Notes: generated by a model from the sequence alone, not told the origin. DNA of 64,000 bases from Gemmatimonadota bacterium (GCA_028873595.1 JAPPOV010000033.1:45155-109154); one strand, 5' to 3'. Shown: positions 35,906 to 45,588, counted from the first letter of the stretch. Numbers and translations: made by a program.

Positions 35906-37456
35906 GTGTCTGCTGAAACTGCGACCGCCGATAAGCCGCGACTGATCGATCGTTTTCTGAACGCGATCGAGACTGTGGGGAACAAGCTTCCCGATCCAGC
36001 CGTGCTTTTCGTGATCAGCCTTTTCCTGGTCTGGGGGCTGTCCTGGCTCATGTCGAGTATCGCGTTTACCGAGATCGATCCGCGCTCGGGGGCCCCGATC
36101 CGTGTGACGAATCTGGTCACGGGGCAGGGGATGGCCGCGTTTCTGGCTGGAATGATTCAGACCTTCACTGCGTTCCCTCCACTTGGCGTTGTCCTCGTCG
36201 CGATGCTCGGCATCGGTGTGGCGGAGCATGGTGGGTACATCAACGCGGGGCTTCGGATCGTGCTCGGTGTCACTCCGAAGACGCTTCTTACTCCGATGCT
36301 GATCCTTGTCGCGATCTTGAGTCACACCGCGACGGACGCCGGGTACGTGCTCGTGATCCCGCTTGGTGGTGTCATCTTCTACGCGGCGGGCCGGCACCCG
36401 CTCGCCGGAATCGCAGCCGGGTTCGCCGGTGTTTCCGGTGGTTTCAGCGCCAATTTCATTCCCTCCGGTGTCGACCCGCTGTTGCAGGGCTTCACGCAGG
36501 GAGCGGCGCAGCTGATCGACCCGGCGATCCTTGTCAACCCGCTGTGTAACTGGTTCTTCACCTCGGCGTCGAGCATCCTGATCGTGCTGGTTGGCTGGTG
36601 GCTCACCGACAAGGTGGTCGAGCCGAGGCTCCTGGCGACAAAGGTCGACGGGGATCCGGAAGAAATGCCGGAAATGAAGGAAGTCGACCGTCGAGAGAGG
36701 ATCGCGTTCTGGGGGGCTACCGGAGTCATGGCGGCCGGTCTCGCGCTTCTGTGGGTTGCGGCCGCGCCGGCCACGTCACCGCTCCGCGCACCGGACGGAG
36801 ACCTGACGGCGTTCTCCGCTCCGCTCATGCAGTCGATCGTCCCGCTGATTTTCCTGCTCTTCATGATTCCGGGCACCGTGTACGGATATGCTGCGGGAAC
36901 GTTCAAGGAGAGCAAGGACGTCATCGATGCGATGACCAAAGCGATGCAACAGATGGGCTACTACATCGTCATGGCCTTCTTTTGTGCGCTCTTCATTTCG
37001 GCCTTTGGGACGTCGAATCTCGGAGCACTGCTCGCCGTGAAGGGGGCAAACTTCCTGCGTGAGCTCGCCCTGCCGGCTGGCTTCACGATCGTTGGGATCA
37101 TCATCCTGACCGGGTTCGTGAACCTGGCGGTCGGCTCGGCGTCCGCGAAGTGGGCGCTACTTGCTCCGATCTTTGTTCCGATGCTGATGCAGCTCGGGAT
37201 CAGCCCGGAGCTGACACAGGCTGCATATCGCGTCGGTGATTCGACCACGAACATCATCACCCCGCTCATGCCGTACTTCCCACTCGTGGTGGTGTTTTGC
37301 CAGCGTTACGTGAAATCGCTCGGGATCGGTACGCTGGTTTCAATCATGCTGCCGTACTCGATCTTCTTCATCGTCCTCTGGTCCGCGTTCCTGCTTATCT
37401 ACTGGGGACTCGGGATCCCGCTCGGATTGCAGGCGCCCTACACGTATCCGGGGTGA
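35906..37456 (+). CDS. AbgT family transporter
   Basis: A 516-residue integral membrane protein with about a dozen hydrophobic segments. Family marks are NKLPDPAVLFVISLFLVWG, the first hairpin region GIGVAEHGGYINAGLR and SHTATDAGYVLVIPLGG. Near the end come VNLAVGSASAKWALLAPIFVPM and DSTTNIITPLMPYFPLV. AbgT proteins move p-aminobenzoyl-glutamate or related acyl-amino acids, and some export sulfonamides. It is the last gene (GTG start, 51 bp gap) of the plus-strand operon that starts with a deacylase. That context favours transport of an N-acyl amino acid or dipeptide released or used by these hydrolases. Confidence 0.94.
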   Translation: MSAETATADKPRLIDRFLNAIETVGNKLPDPAVLFVISLFLVWGLSWLMSSIAFTEIDPRSGAPIRVTNLVTGQGMAAFLAGMIQTFTAFPPLGVVLVAMLGIGVAEHGGYINAGLRIVLGVTPKTLLTPMLILVAILSHTATDAGYVLVIPLGGVIFYAAGRHPLAGIAAGFAGVSGGFSANFIPSGVDPLLQGFTQGAAQLIDPAILVNPLCNWFFTSASSILIVLVGWWLTDKVVEPRLLATKVDGDPEEMPEMKEVDRRERIAFWGATGVMAAGLALLWVAAAPATSPLRAPDGDLTAFSAPLMQSIVPLIFLLFMIPGTVYGYAAGTFKESKDVIDAMTKAMQQMGYYIVMAFFCALFISAFGTSNLGALLAVKGANFLRELALPAGFTIVGIIILTGFVNLAVGSASAKWALLAPIFVPMLMQLGISPELTQAAYRVGDSTTNIITPLMPYFPLVVVFCQRYVKSLGIGTLVSIMLPYSIFFIVLWSAFLLIYWGLGIPLGLQAPYTYPG

Positions 37457-37496
37457 CGAGCTGCTCGTGGTGATCACGTCGGACTAGCCGGGGGCC

Positions 37497-39023
37497 TTAC
37501 AGCGCGGGTCGCTGAAAGCCGCCGAGTTCCTGCTCCACGTGTCTGGCGAGTCGAAGCGCGACGTCCTCACGGCCCGGTCGTGCGACGATCTGCACGCCGA
37601 TGGGCATTCCATCCGGTGACGTGCCCGCCCGCACGACGACGGCTGGCCAGCCGGTCAGGTTGTACGTGATCGTATAGCTGAACCGGATCATCTCGTCCAT
37701 GTCCGGACCGTGAGGCGGTGCCGGTCGCGCGTTGACCGGACAGATGATGGCGTCGTAGTCGGCCATGAACCCATGCATTTCGCTGCGGAACGTGTACCAG
37801 CGGTTCACGAGTGCATCGAGCTCTGCGGCACTCGAGGTCGACGCGGCAAACTCGGCGAGGGACACCTCCGTCGTTCCGGCAGCATCGGCGAGTCTCTGGA
37901 CTGCTGCGCCACCGTCCCACCTGTACATGGCGGTCAGATCCATCGTCTGGTCGACAGGACCCGGTCGAGCTTCGACCACGTTGCGGACGACACCATCGAG
38001 AGAGGCGGCTGCGGCCCGCACCGTGGCCTGGGTCTCGGGCGTGGGGGTGGCGAGTCCGTTGTCCGTGTGGAACGAGACGCGTAGTGCAGAGAGGTCGACG
38101 TCGTCGGGTCCGTTCCAGATCAGCGGCATCAGGCCCGGGTCGATACCGTCGAGCCCGTGGATGATGTCCAGAATCATCGCGAGGTCGTCCACCGACCGTG
38201 CGAGGGGACCGATTTGCTGAAAGGAGTCCTGGAGGCCGCCGAACGGGTAGATGTGTCCAGTGCGAGGCACTCGGCCGGCGGAGGGCTTGATGCCGGCCAG
38301 CCCGCAGAAGTGGGAGGGCAGTCGTATGCTCCCACCGTAGTCGCTGCCGATGTCGAAGGGCGCTCCTCCGGCCGCGACGATGGCCGCAGCTCCACCGCTG
38401 CTCCCACCCGGAGAGTGGGCAACGTTGTACGGGTTGTGGGTCATCCCGTAGACGAGGTTGTCCGTCTCGAAGTTGAGTGTGAACTCTGGCGTGTTTGTCT
38501 TCCCGAGCAGGATGGCACCGGCTCCTTTGAGCCGCGCGACGACGGTTGCGTCTCGCTCCGGCACGAAGGAGGCGCGCCCCTGCGTGCCACCTGTCGTGAT
38601 CACCCCCGCCGTGTCCAGCGAGTCCTTGATCGTCATGGGTACGCCGTGCAGCGGTCCCCACAACTCACCCCGCGCGAGAGCCTGATCGGCCTCGGCCGCA
38701 CGAGCCATGGCGGCATCGCTCTGGATCTGGAAGACGGCGTTGAGCTGTCCGTTCACCTCGCCGATACGTACGAGGCAGGCTTCGACGACCTCCGTCGAAG
38801 AGACCTCCCCGGCCCGGATCGCTTCAGCGAGCGCGCGGGCGGTCGAGTAGTGGAGGGGATCGGCGAGAGGTGTGCGCGGAGCACCACCGCTACTCGACGG
38901 AGCGCACCCGTGCATCGCGCTCAGAACCGCACCCGCACCGAGAGCCGTGACGAGGTCGCGGCGGGAGATCGCTGAAGGGGCCGGGGCCGGGGTCGGACGG
39001 AACGTTTCCGCAGGCGTCGACAT
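37497..39023 (-). CDS. Amidase signature family protein, Tat-exported
   Basis: A 508-residue amidase. A twin-arginine signal (ISRRDLVTALGAGAVLSAMHGC) precedes the amidase-signature catalytic core: Lys in VPMTIKDSLDTAG, the Gly/Ser-rich SPGGSSGGAAAIVAAG and the nucleophile in DIGSDYGGSIR, giving the Ser-cisSer-Lys triad. It hydrolyses an amide to acid plus ammonia or amine. A good Shine-Dalgarno (GAGGAGC) precedes the ATG at 39023. It is convergent with the AbgT gene (40 bp between stops) and lies between the two deacylase/serine-hydrolase cassettes, which again points to acyl-amide metabolism in the periplasm. Confidence 0.93.
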   Translation of the reverse strand: MSTPAETFRPTPAPAPSAISRRDLVTALGAGAVLSAMHGCAPSSSGGAPRTPLADPLHYSTARALAEAIRAGEVSSTEVVEACLVRIGEVNGQLNAVFQIQSDAAMARAAEADQALARGELWGPLHGVPMTIKDSLDTAGVITTGGTQGRASFVPERDATVVARLKGAGAILLGKTNTPEFTLNFETDNLVYGMTHNPYNVAHSPGGSSGGAAAIVAAGGAPFDIGSDYGGSIRLPSHFCGLAGIKPSAGRVPRTGHIYPFGGLQDSFQQIGPLARSVDDLAMILDIIHGLDGIDPGLMPLIWNGPDDVDLSALRVSFHTDNGLATPTPETQATVRAAAASLDGVVRNVVEARPGPVDQTMDLTAMYRWDGGAAVQRLADAAGTTEVSLAEFAASTSSAAELDALVNRWYTFRSEMHGFMADYDAIICPVNARPAPPHGPDMDEMIRFSYTITYNLTGWPAVVVRAGTSPDGMPIGVQIVARPGREDVALRLARHVEQELGGFQRPAL

Positions 39024-39151
39024 CGTGTGCTCCTCGAATCGGGATCGGAGTATAGTGCGATTATGCTGCGCTGATGCCTGTCGCGCAATTCATGCGACCC
39101 AGCCCGAGCCAGGGGATTCCGATGGAGCAGGTCTGCAGCCCACTGGGGACG

Positions 39152-40612
39152 TCAAGGTGCGTTCGGCACCCGCCGGAAGCGTACGTGCACGACGCGCCCG
39201 GCGTCGAGCTCGAATCCAGTGACCCTCGACCTCTCGCGTTGGAAGCGGAAGATGAGGCCGGGGTCGATCCGGTCGCCGGGCAATGACCGACCTGCGGTCA
39301 GCGTGTCGCCCGAGATCTGAACCAGCCGATCGTCGATCCCCGGACCGGCGCGCACGCGGAGCTCGTCCCCGGCCACCTCGATGTGATATCGGACGTCGAG
39401 TTCGGGGCTGTAGTACGTGCCTGCATACGCAGCGGGATCGGAGGGAGACCGCGCCGGCACACCCAACCTATCCTGGACGGTCTCCTCAGCCCTCTCGGGT
39501 ATCGGCCCGAGGCGATCGGCGAGTATGACGTCGGCGACTCTGCGGGTTCGTGTGCCGGGGTCGCCGTCCGACCGGTTGCACAGGGTCACGAGCCCGAGCC
39601 CCTCCGTCGGGAATCGAAGCGTGTGGGCCCGGTAGCCCACAAAGGAGCCGCCGTGCCCGATGGTCGGCAGGCCACGGTACTCACCGTGACTGAGCCCAAG
39701 CGCGTAAGGGATGTCGTCCCCCGATTCCAGGACGCCAGGCGCCTGTACGATCGTGTTCAGCCCCCTGCGGAGACCGTCCTCCTCCTGGGCGGTCAACCAC
39801 TTCGTCATATCCTCGACCGAGGTGTACACGCCGCCGTCGCCGATCATCTCGAGTGTCGTCATCGAGGTCCGGAAGCCGCCACCCGGAAGCGGCGCGTATC
39901 CGTCTGCCCGCTGCGGCACGATGTGGGTGTGGTCGTCGTGAAAGTGCGAGTTGCTCATCCCGAGTGGGCGGAAGAGGATTTCGTCGGCGTACTCGCGAAA
40001 CGACATGCCGGTGGCTCGGGCCACAGCCTCGGTCACCAGGAAGTACCCCGAGTTGCTGTAGAGGTATTCGGATCCGGGTTCGAAGTTGAGTTCGTCCTGG
40101 GCGGCCTGGCGCGCGATCAGCTCCGCCTCGTCGTAGAAGTCATCGCCGCGAAGGCCCCGCAGTCTCATCAGGGTCAGGTAGTCACGGAGACCGCTGGTGT
40201 GATTGAGCGTGTGGAGGAGGGTTAGTCGGCTCCCGTAGTCCGGGATCTCAGGTACCCACGTCCGCAGCTCGTCTTCCAGGCTCAGGTGCCCGTCCATCGC
40301 GGCGATCGCCACGACGGCGGCCGTGAATTGCTTCGATACCGAGCCGGACCGGAATACCGAGGTCGTTGTAATCGGGATTCCGTGCTCGAGGTTGGCCAGC
40401 CCGTAGCCTCGGCCGTACACGAGTCGCCCGTCCGACACGACCCCGAGTGCACACCCGGGTGCCTGTCCCGTGTCGAAGTCAGCGAAGACCGCGTCTACAG
40501 CATCGGTGTCGAAGCTTGCTTGCGCATGGGATGCCTCCGGTGCGCCGAGGAGAAGACCGATGAGGACTACGGTGCCGAGTGGTTGGCGCACCGAAGAGAG
40601 TGAGGTGTTCAT
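39152..40612 (-). CDS. Serine hydrolase, beta-lactamase fold (second copy)
   Basis: A 486-residue exported serine hydrolase with a signal peptide ending LGAPEASHAQ. Motifs are SVSK (FRSGSVSKQFTAAV), YSNSGYFLV and HGGSFVGYRAH, with a C-terminal lipocalin-like domain (YAGTYYSPELDVRYHIEV). It is clearly paralogous to the gene at 33129; both share LANLEHGIPIT / IANMDHGIPIT and the DPGTRTRRVADV-type segment. The frame is open far upstream, but that part is only the shadow of the next gene. The ATG at 40612 overlaps the deacylase stop by 4 bp (ATGA), so the two are co-translated. A substrate such as a D-amino-acyl peptide or ester is inferred. Confidence 0.92.
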   Translation of the reverse strand: MNTSLSSVRQPLGTVVLIGLLLGAPEASHAQASFDTDAVDAVFADFDTGQAPGCALGVVSDGRLVYGRGYGLANLEHGIPITTTSVFRSGSVSKQFTAAVVAIAAMDGHLSLEDELRTWVPEIPDYGSRLTLLHTLNHTSGLRDYLTLMRLRGLRGDDFYDEAELIARQAAQDELNFEPGSEYLYSNSGYFLVTEAVARATGMSFREYADEILFRPLGMSNSHFHDDHTHIVPQRADGYAPLPGGGFRTSMTTLEMIGDGGVYTSVEDMTKWLTAQEEDGLRRGLNTIVQAPGVLESGDDIPYALGLSHGEYRGLPTIGHGGSFVGYRAHTLRFPTEGLGLVTLCNRSDGDPGTRTRRVADVILADRLGPIPERAEETVQDRLGVPARSPSDPAAYAGTYYSPELDVRYHIEVAGDELRVRAGPGIDDRLVQISGDTLTAGRSLPGDRIDPGLIFRFQRERSRVTGFELDAGRVVHVRFRRVPNAP

Positions 40613-42156
40613 CGATTCGATCCCCTGAGTACGCGTCCCGGCATCGCTCCGGTCGTACCCTCGGGAGCGTAGACCCGCACACCATTGACCCAGACGCCCT
40701 CGATGCCGCGGGACGGCTCGTTCGGAGTCTCCGGCGTGGCGAGGTCGAGCACGGTGGTGGCGTCGAACAGAACGAGGTCCGCGAAGTTGCCGGACTCGAT
40801 CGTGCCACGCTCCACGATCCCCATGTGGTCGGCGGCGAGAGAGGTCATCTTGCGGACCGCTTCCTCGAGCGTCAGGTCGCCACGCTCGCGGACGTGCCGT
40901 CCGAGCACCCGTGTGAAGGCTCCGAAGCCACGCGGGTGGCGACCTGCGAGTCCGCCGTCGCTGGAGACGTTCGTGTGAGGCCAGGCGAGGAGCGTGGCGA
41001 TGTCCTCGGTGGCCATGCTGCGCGCGATCACGCTCTCCCTGCCGTCGATTGCCTCGACCTCCGCGATCAACTCCAGATACACGTCTGCGGCTGGGCGCCC
41101 GCGTGCCTCGGCGATTTCGGCGAGCGTCATCCCTACGTACGACGGGTCGGGCTCGAAGGCTGCGATGAGCATCCCATCCGCTGGAGCGAGCTCGTCGAGA
41201 GCGAACTGTGCGGCCTCGCGCGTGAATTCCCGGTCCGGGAAGAGCACCGTCATCGTCGACTGCCAGAACTCGTACGGGTAGACGTCGGCCGTGACGTCGA
41301 TCCCTTCTGCGCGTGCTTCGTCGAGGATCGCAATGACTTCGTCGGCGCGGCCCCACAGACTCTTCATCGCGAGCTTCATGTGCCCGATCTGGACGGGCAT
41401 GCCGGTCTCGCGTCCAATCGCGAGAAGCTCGTCGAGCGCCTCGAAGAAAGCGCGGTCTTCGCTCCGCATGTGGCTGATGTAGCGCCCACCCACCCCGGCG
41501 GTGACCCGTGCGAGTGTCATCACCTCGGGTGTTTCGGAGTAGATGCCGGGATCGTATTCGAGTCCGGTCGACAGACCGAGCGCTCCAGCCTGCAGCTCCT
41601 GCTGAAGGAGCGCGACCATCTCTTCGACCTCGGCTTCCGTCGCCGGACGGCGGTAGTCATCACCCATGACCATCGCCCGAACGGTGTTGTGGCCCACGTA
41701 CGCGGCAACGTTGATCGCGACCGGTGACGTCTCGAGCTCTTCGTAGAATTCGGCGAGCGGGAAGGGCGACCCACCGTCCTGCCCTGCGACGATCGTCGTG
41801 ATGCCCTGGCTCACCGCGGCCAGCGCGTCCGGCATCTCGCCCAGCCCGTTGTCGTGGTGGCTGTGCGTGTCGATGAAGCCAGGTGCCAGCACCAGCCCGT
41901 CTGCCTCGATGACGTCTTCGCCACGGGCGGGCTCGAACGTGCCGATGTCGGCGATCCGGTCGCCCCGCACCCGGACGTTCATTTCCCGGCCCTCCGCCCC
42001 ACTTCCGTCGACGACGGTCGCACCGACAATGACGAAGGTCGGAGTATGCCCGTCTTCGGACGATTCGCAGCCGGCGGCTGTCAGGAGTCCTGCGACGGCG
42101 AGGGCTCCGAACAGAGCTCTTCGCGACCACCTGTCTACGCGGAATTCAGCGGACAT
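40609..42156 (-). CDS. N-acyl-D-amino-acid deacylase family amidohydrolase
   Basis: A 515-residue exported metal-dependent deacylase (D-aminoacylase family) that removes acyl groups from N-acyl-D-amino acids. Lipoprotein signal VAGLLTAAGC. The metal-binding start is intact: PGFIDTHSHHDN with His98 and His100. It also has YISHMRSED, VQIGHMKLAMKSLW and GIDVTADVYPYEF, and the C-terminal strand return GNFADLVLFD. A textbook AGGAGG precedes the ATG at 42156. It is coupled to the serine hydrolase downstream and 11 bp downstream of the M14 peptidase, forming an operon peptidase, deacylase, serine hydrolase. Confidence 0.94.
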   Translation of the reverse strand: MSAEFRVDRWSRRALFGALAVAGLLTAAGCESSEDGHTPTFVIVGATVVDGSGAEGREMNVRVRGDRIADIGTFEPARGEDVIEADGLVLAPGFIDTHSHHDNGLGEMPDALAAVSQGITTIVAGQDGGSPFPLAEFYEELETSPVAINVAAYVGHNTVRAMVMGDDYRRPATEAEVEEMVALLQQELQAGALGLSTGLEYDPGIYSETPEVMTLARVTAGVGGRYISHMRSEDRAFFEALDELLAIGRETGMPVQIGHMKLAMKSLWGRADEVIAILDEARAEGIDVTADVYPYEFWQSTMTVLFPDREFTREAAQFALDELAPADGMLIAAFEPDPSYVGMTLAEIAEARGRPAADVYLELIAEVEAIDGRESVIARSMATEDIATLLAWPHTNVSSDGGLAGRHPRGFGAFTRVLGRHVRERGDLTLEEAVRKMTSLAADHMGIVERGTIESGNFADLVLFDATTVLDLATPETPNEPSRGIEGVWVNGVRVYAPEGTTGAMPGRVLRGSNR

Positions 42157-42167
42157 GTCGTCGCCTC

Positions 42168-43910
42168 CTAGCGGTAGAACCGGTTCCGCTGGAAGCCGTT
42201 GTAGTGGCCGACGCGGATCACGGACATGTGCTGGTGTGTGAGCACACGCATCATCGGCACACGCTGCCGCTGCGCGATGATGACCGCCGCCCGTTCCCTG
42301 ATCCGCTCGAGCTGTTCGGTCGTCAATTCGGACGGGTCGCGACCGCCGAGCATACCTTCGACCACGGCCTCCCGAGACTCTGGCGTCTCTTCGAGAATGT
42401 GGTCGGTCCAGCCCCACGTGATGAGGTTGTCGTCCGTCTCGGGCTCCATGAGGTACGTGATGAGGTTGCCCATCGACTGTGCCGTCGGCACGTAGAACCA
42501 TCCCTCCGTCACGTCGAGCGTCTCGGTTTCTTTCTCGACGTCGACGGCCTTGAGGTAGTGTCCCTGGAAGTACGACTCCGTGCGCACGTCCGTGGCGTAA
42601 TAGACCTCGGCGTCGAGTGACGCCGGGCCGCTGAAGCGGTACACGGCGATATCGTGATCCATCAGGATCGGGACGACGCTCGCCATCGCCGGGGGCATGA
42701 GGTAGCCGACAGGACGGTCGGTCGTGCGAGTCGGAACCCACCGTAGCCAGACAGGAACGTCCTGCAGCGAGTACCCAGCTTCGGCATCCTCGTCCGGCAT
42801 CCATACAGGCTCGTTACCGCGGTTGCTGACTTCGTAGTCGAGAATGACCTGGCCCAGGCCTCCGTGCCCCGCCTGGATTGCACGCATTCTCGATGCGGTG
42901 GTCAGCTCTCGGATCTCCTGTCGCCGCTCGGCAGCGACTTCGAGGATCGCGCTGAGCGCGAGTACGCCGCCTCGGATCTGGTGGTAATAGCGTTCGTCTT
43001 CAGGGATCTCGACGATGGTCCCGTCCTGCATGACTCGCCGCGAATTTCGCGGGGTTTCGAGCAGGATGCCGATGGTGTTCGTGAGCCCGGTATACACATG
43101 GTGCTTCCGGGGTTCGACCGACGTCGAGCCCCAACCCCGTCGACCGTTCTCCGTGCGAACCCCGGAATAGTCGAAGGCCCGATAGTCCTCAGCCTCGACG
43201 GCCTCGCGGATGCGGGGAAAGATGTTGTTGTACGGCCAGGCTCGGAGGGCGGCGTCGGCGGCGGGGTTGAGTGTGCCCTGGTATGTGATGACGTACGGGT
43301 CGGACCCACCGTGATGTCCATCGACGTGGATGTCGGGCGTCCACTCCGTCATGACTTGCGTCACGTACGCATGGATTTCCTGCGACTCGAGCTTTACGTA
43401 GTCGCGGTTCATGTCGTATCCGGCTTCGTTCGTCCTCCTCCGGACCTCACCGCCATCCGGATTCGTCAGCGGTGTGCCGATCACGATGACGTCGTCGAGC
43501 ACATGCTGGAGGTCTCCCGCGATGAGTTCCTTCGCGACCAGCTGAAACGACTCCTTCGGTGATACCTCACCGCCGTGCACGGACGGGGCGACGAAGACGA
43601 TGGTCTTGCCGGAGCGGATCGCATCCTGAGCATTCACGATCGGATCGCTCGCGATCACGATGAGATTCATCTCTCGACCCATGAGTGTCTCGGTCAGCGG
43701 CTGCATGCTGACGAGCTCGCTCATCGCGTCGAGCTCGTACCAGAAGTCCATCAGCGGCTCGAATGGCGTAGGACCGGAGCGGAAGTCCTGCTGCTCCTGC
43801 CAGGTTTCCGGTAGTTGCTGCGCCGACGAATCGCCGGGATTCGAGACGACGAATGTGAAGAGAAGGAATGGCAGACACGGACGAATGCGAGAGGGCATCG
43901 AAGAGCTCAT
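42168..43910 (-). CDS. M14 family zinc carboxypeptidase-like protein
   Basis: A 580-residue secreted metallopeptidase of family M14. Signal peptide LPFLLFTFVVSNPGDSSAQ. Zinc ligands are visible in SVHGGEVSPKES (His112, Glu115) and IHVDGHHGG. Asn/Arg specificity residues are in NPDGGEVRRRTNEAGYDMNRD, and the catalytic Glu is probably in GILLETPRNS. The C-terminal ~250 residues are an additional domain found in large bacterial M14 proteins. It starts at ATG 43910 (or 43898) without a strong Shine-Dalgarno. First gene of the minus-strand operon with the deacylase and serine hydrolase, so peptides could be trimmed to amino acids and then deacylated. Confidence 0.9.
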   Translation of the reverse strand: MSSSMPSRIRPCLPFLLFTFVVSNPGDSSAQQLPETWQEQQDFRSGPTPFEPLMDFWYELDAMSELVSMQPLTETLMGREMNLIVIASDPIVNAQDAIRSGKTIVFVAPSVHGGEVSPKESFQLVAKELIAGDLQHVLDDVIVIGTPLTNPDGGEVRRRTNEAGYDMNRDYVKLESQEIHAYVTQVMTEWTPDIHVDGHHGGSDPYVITYQGTLNPAADAALRAWPYNNIFPRIREAVEAEDYRAFDYSGVRTENGRRGWGSTSVEPRKHHVYTGLTNTIGILLETPRNSRRVMQDGTIVEIPEDERYYHQIRGGVLALSAILEVAAERRQEIRELTTASRMRAIQAGHGGLGQVILDYEVSNRGNEPVWMPDEDAEAGYSLQDVPVWLRWVPTRTTDRPVGYLMPPAMASVVPILMDHDIAVYRFSGPASLDAEVYYATDVRTESYFQGHYLKAVDVEKETETLDVTEGWFYVPTAQSMGNLITYLMEPETDDNLITWGWTDHILEETPESREAVVEGMLGGRDPSELTTEQLERIRERAAVIIAQRQRVPMMRVLTHQHMSVIRVGHYNGFQRNRFYR

Positions 43911-44066
43911 GGGCCAGAGGCGGTGATATCCGGGTAATTTCGCCCAATCTGTGCGTCGCCATCGCACCGGGCTAGGCGGCCCCTCCCGGTCGATACGGTT
44001 CGCGCGTTCGCGCGGGGATTCGCATCTTTCGCCGTCGCACGGACCCTGGCTCCGCTGGAGATAGTC

Positions 44067-45110
44067 ATGCTCGTTTCCCGTACTCGCCTGCTGGTACTCG
44101 GCACCGTCGCACTGCCGATCTTCACATTCTATGGCTGTGCGCCCTCCTCGGATCCTCCCATGTCCGGGAGCGATACCTCTTCCCAGGCTGAGATTCCTGA
44201 GCCGGATGTCTTCCTCACGTCCGACCAGACCCATGCTCGATGGAGCGCGACCATCCCACCGGTGGTCACGGTGCAGTCCGGTTCGGTCGTCGAGGTCCAG
44301 ACGATGGAAGCCTCGGATGGTCAGTTCGATTTCGAGTCGACGGTCGCCGACGTGGAGACCGTCTCTTTCGACCCTATTCATCCTCTGACCGGACCCGTCG
44401 CCGTGGAAGGTGCGTCGCCGGGTGACGTGCTCGCGGTAACCCTCCTCGACATCGAGGTAGACGAGTGGGGTTGGGCAGCCATCGTGCCCGGGTTCGGCTT
44501 CCTGGCCGACCGATTCACCGATCCCTACTACAAGAGCTTCGAGATTGATCCGGATGCCTCACACATCCGGTTCAACGATCGGATCTCGGTGCCACTCGCC
44601 CCGTTTCCGGGTGTGATGGGTGTCGCGCCTGCGACGGACTCCCTGTTGGCGACGATCCCGCCTCGAGCCAACGGCGGCAACATGGACAACCGGCACATGG
44701 TCGTGGGTACGACGATCTATTTTCCCGTCTTCGTGGAGGGTGCGAATTTCTCGATCGGCGACACGCACGCTGCTCAGGGTGACGGGGAAGTCTCCGGCAC
44801 CGCAATCGAGGCGGGTATGCGCGTTCGGTACCGGATCGAAGTCGTCGAGGGTGCTCGTGCGATCGAAGAGCCTCAGTACGAAACCGATGAGTACTATGCC
44901 GTCACGGCATTTGCGACGACACTCGACGAGGCTGCGAGGAAGGCGACCGGATACATGATCGACTACCTGACTGCGGAGCATGGATTGACTCCCGAAGAGG
45001 CGTACATCCTATGCTCGGTGGCGGGCGACCTGAAAATCTCGGAGGTCGTCGATGTGCCTCATATGCTGGTGAGCATGCACATGCCCAAAGAGGTGCTGGG
45101 TATCGACTGA
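44067..45110 (+). CDS. Acetamidase/formamidase family protein, exported lipoprotein
   Basis: A 347-residue protein of the FmdA/AmdA family, which hydrolyses formamide or acetamide to the acid plus ammonia. After a signal with a lipobox-like FYGC it shows TGPVAVEGASPGDVLAVTLLD, WGWAAIVPGFGFLADRF, the metal-site region IPPRANGGNMDNRHMVVG, and SIGDTHAAQGDGEVSGTAIE near the end. All are strongly conserved in the family. It is divergent from the M14 operon (156 bp between starts) and continues the amide-hydrolysis theme of the region. The exported form suggests a substrate other than simple cytosolic formamide. Confidence 0.92.
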   Translation: MLVSRTRLLVLGTVALPIFTFYGCAPSSDPPMSGSDTSSQAEIPEPDVFLTSDQTHARWSATIPPVVTVQSGSVVEVQTMEASDGQFDFESTVADVETVSFDPIHPLTGPVAVEGASPGDVLAVTLLDIEVDEWGWAAIVPGFGFLADRFTDPYYKSFEIDPDASHIRFNDRISVPLAPFPGVMGVAPATDSLLATIPPRANGGNMDNRHMVVGTTIYFPVFVEGANFSIGDTHAAQGDGEVSGTAIEAGMRVRYRIEVVEGARAIEEPQYETDEYYAVTAFATTLDEAARKATGYMIDYLTAEHGLTPEEAYILCSVAGDLKISEVVDVPHMLVSMHMPKEVLGID

Positions 45111-45254
45111 CGTCCGCGTAGACCGGCGTGGATGAGAGCCGTCCGTCCACCCTGTGACGATGTTGTTACATGTGCGCCGTAGCCTCAGACGGGTGCGAAG
45201 CGCAACATGGTTCTTCTGCTCAAGTCCTGAACTCAAAGGAAGGAAGGTTGGCCG

Positions 45255-45566
45255 ATGCACTCGAACGTCGATCCCAACGCCGAAGTGTCACTTCCGGAGG
45301 AGCCCACTCGGGATATCGATGGTCGAGCGAGCGTGCCCGCGTTCGGACTCGACGGAGCATCGCAGGATCGAATGGACGTTTCCGAACGACTCTATCGGAG
45401 GCTCAAGAGGGAGGCGGCGATGTATGGTCACGAGGCGGTCCAACCCTACCTGGCGAGTCTCCTGGAACTGGACGCGGAAGCGGAGGACTTCTACGCCCGG
45501 GTGGGGGAGGCGCTCGGAGTCGAGGCGGGGAGAATCCAGCGGGTGATCGAGGGCCGCGAGCAGTAG
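45255..45566 (+). CDS. Small hypothetical protein
   Basis: A 103-residue protein with no signal peptide or membrane segment. The N-terminal third is acidic and probably disordered. The rest is predicted helical: MDVSERLYRRLKREAAMYG, then HEAVQPYLASLLELDAEAED, then YARVGEALGVEAG. An excellent Shine-Dalgarno (AAGGAAGGAAGG) lies upstream of the ATG, arguing it is expressed. The helical part could be a small DNA- or protein-binding module, but I do not recognise the family. Confidence 0.62.
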   Translation: MHSNVDPNAEVSLPEEPTRDIDGRASVPAFGLDGASQDRMDVSERLYRRLKREAAMYGHEAVQPYLASLLELDAEAEDFYARVGEALGVEAGRIQRVIEGREQ

Positions 45567-45588
45567 CCGCTGGCTGGAAGGGGCTGGC

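Noticed and set aside
40613..42804. Long N-terminal extensions of the second serine hydrolase and of its deacylase
   Set aside because: The extensions are Arg-rich shadows of the upstream coding frames. The ATGs at 40612 and 42156 have an ATGA overlap and an AGGAGG respectively and directly precede signal peptides.
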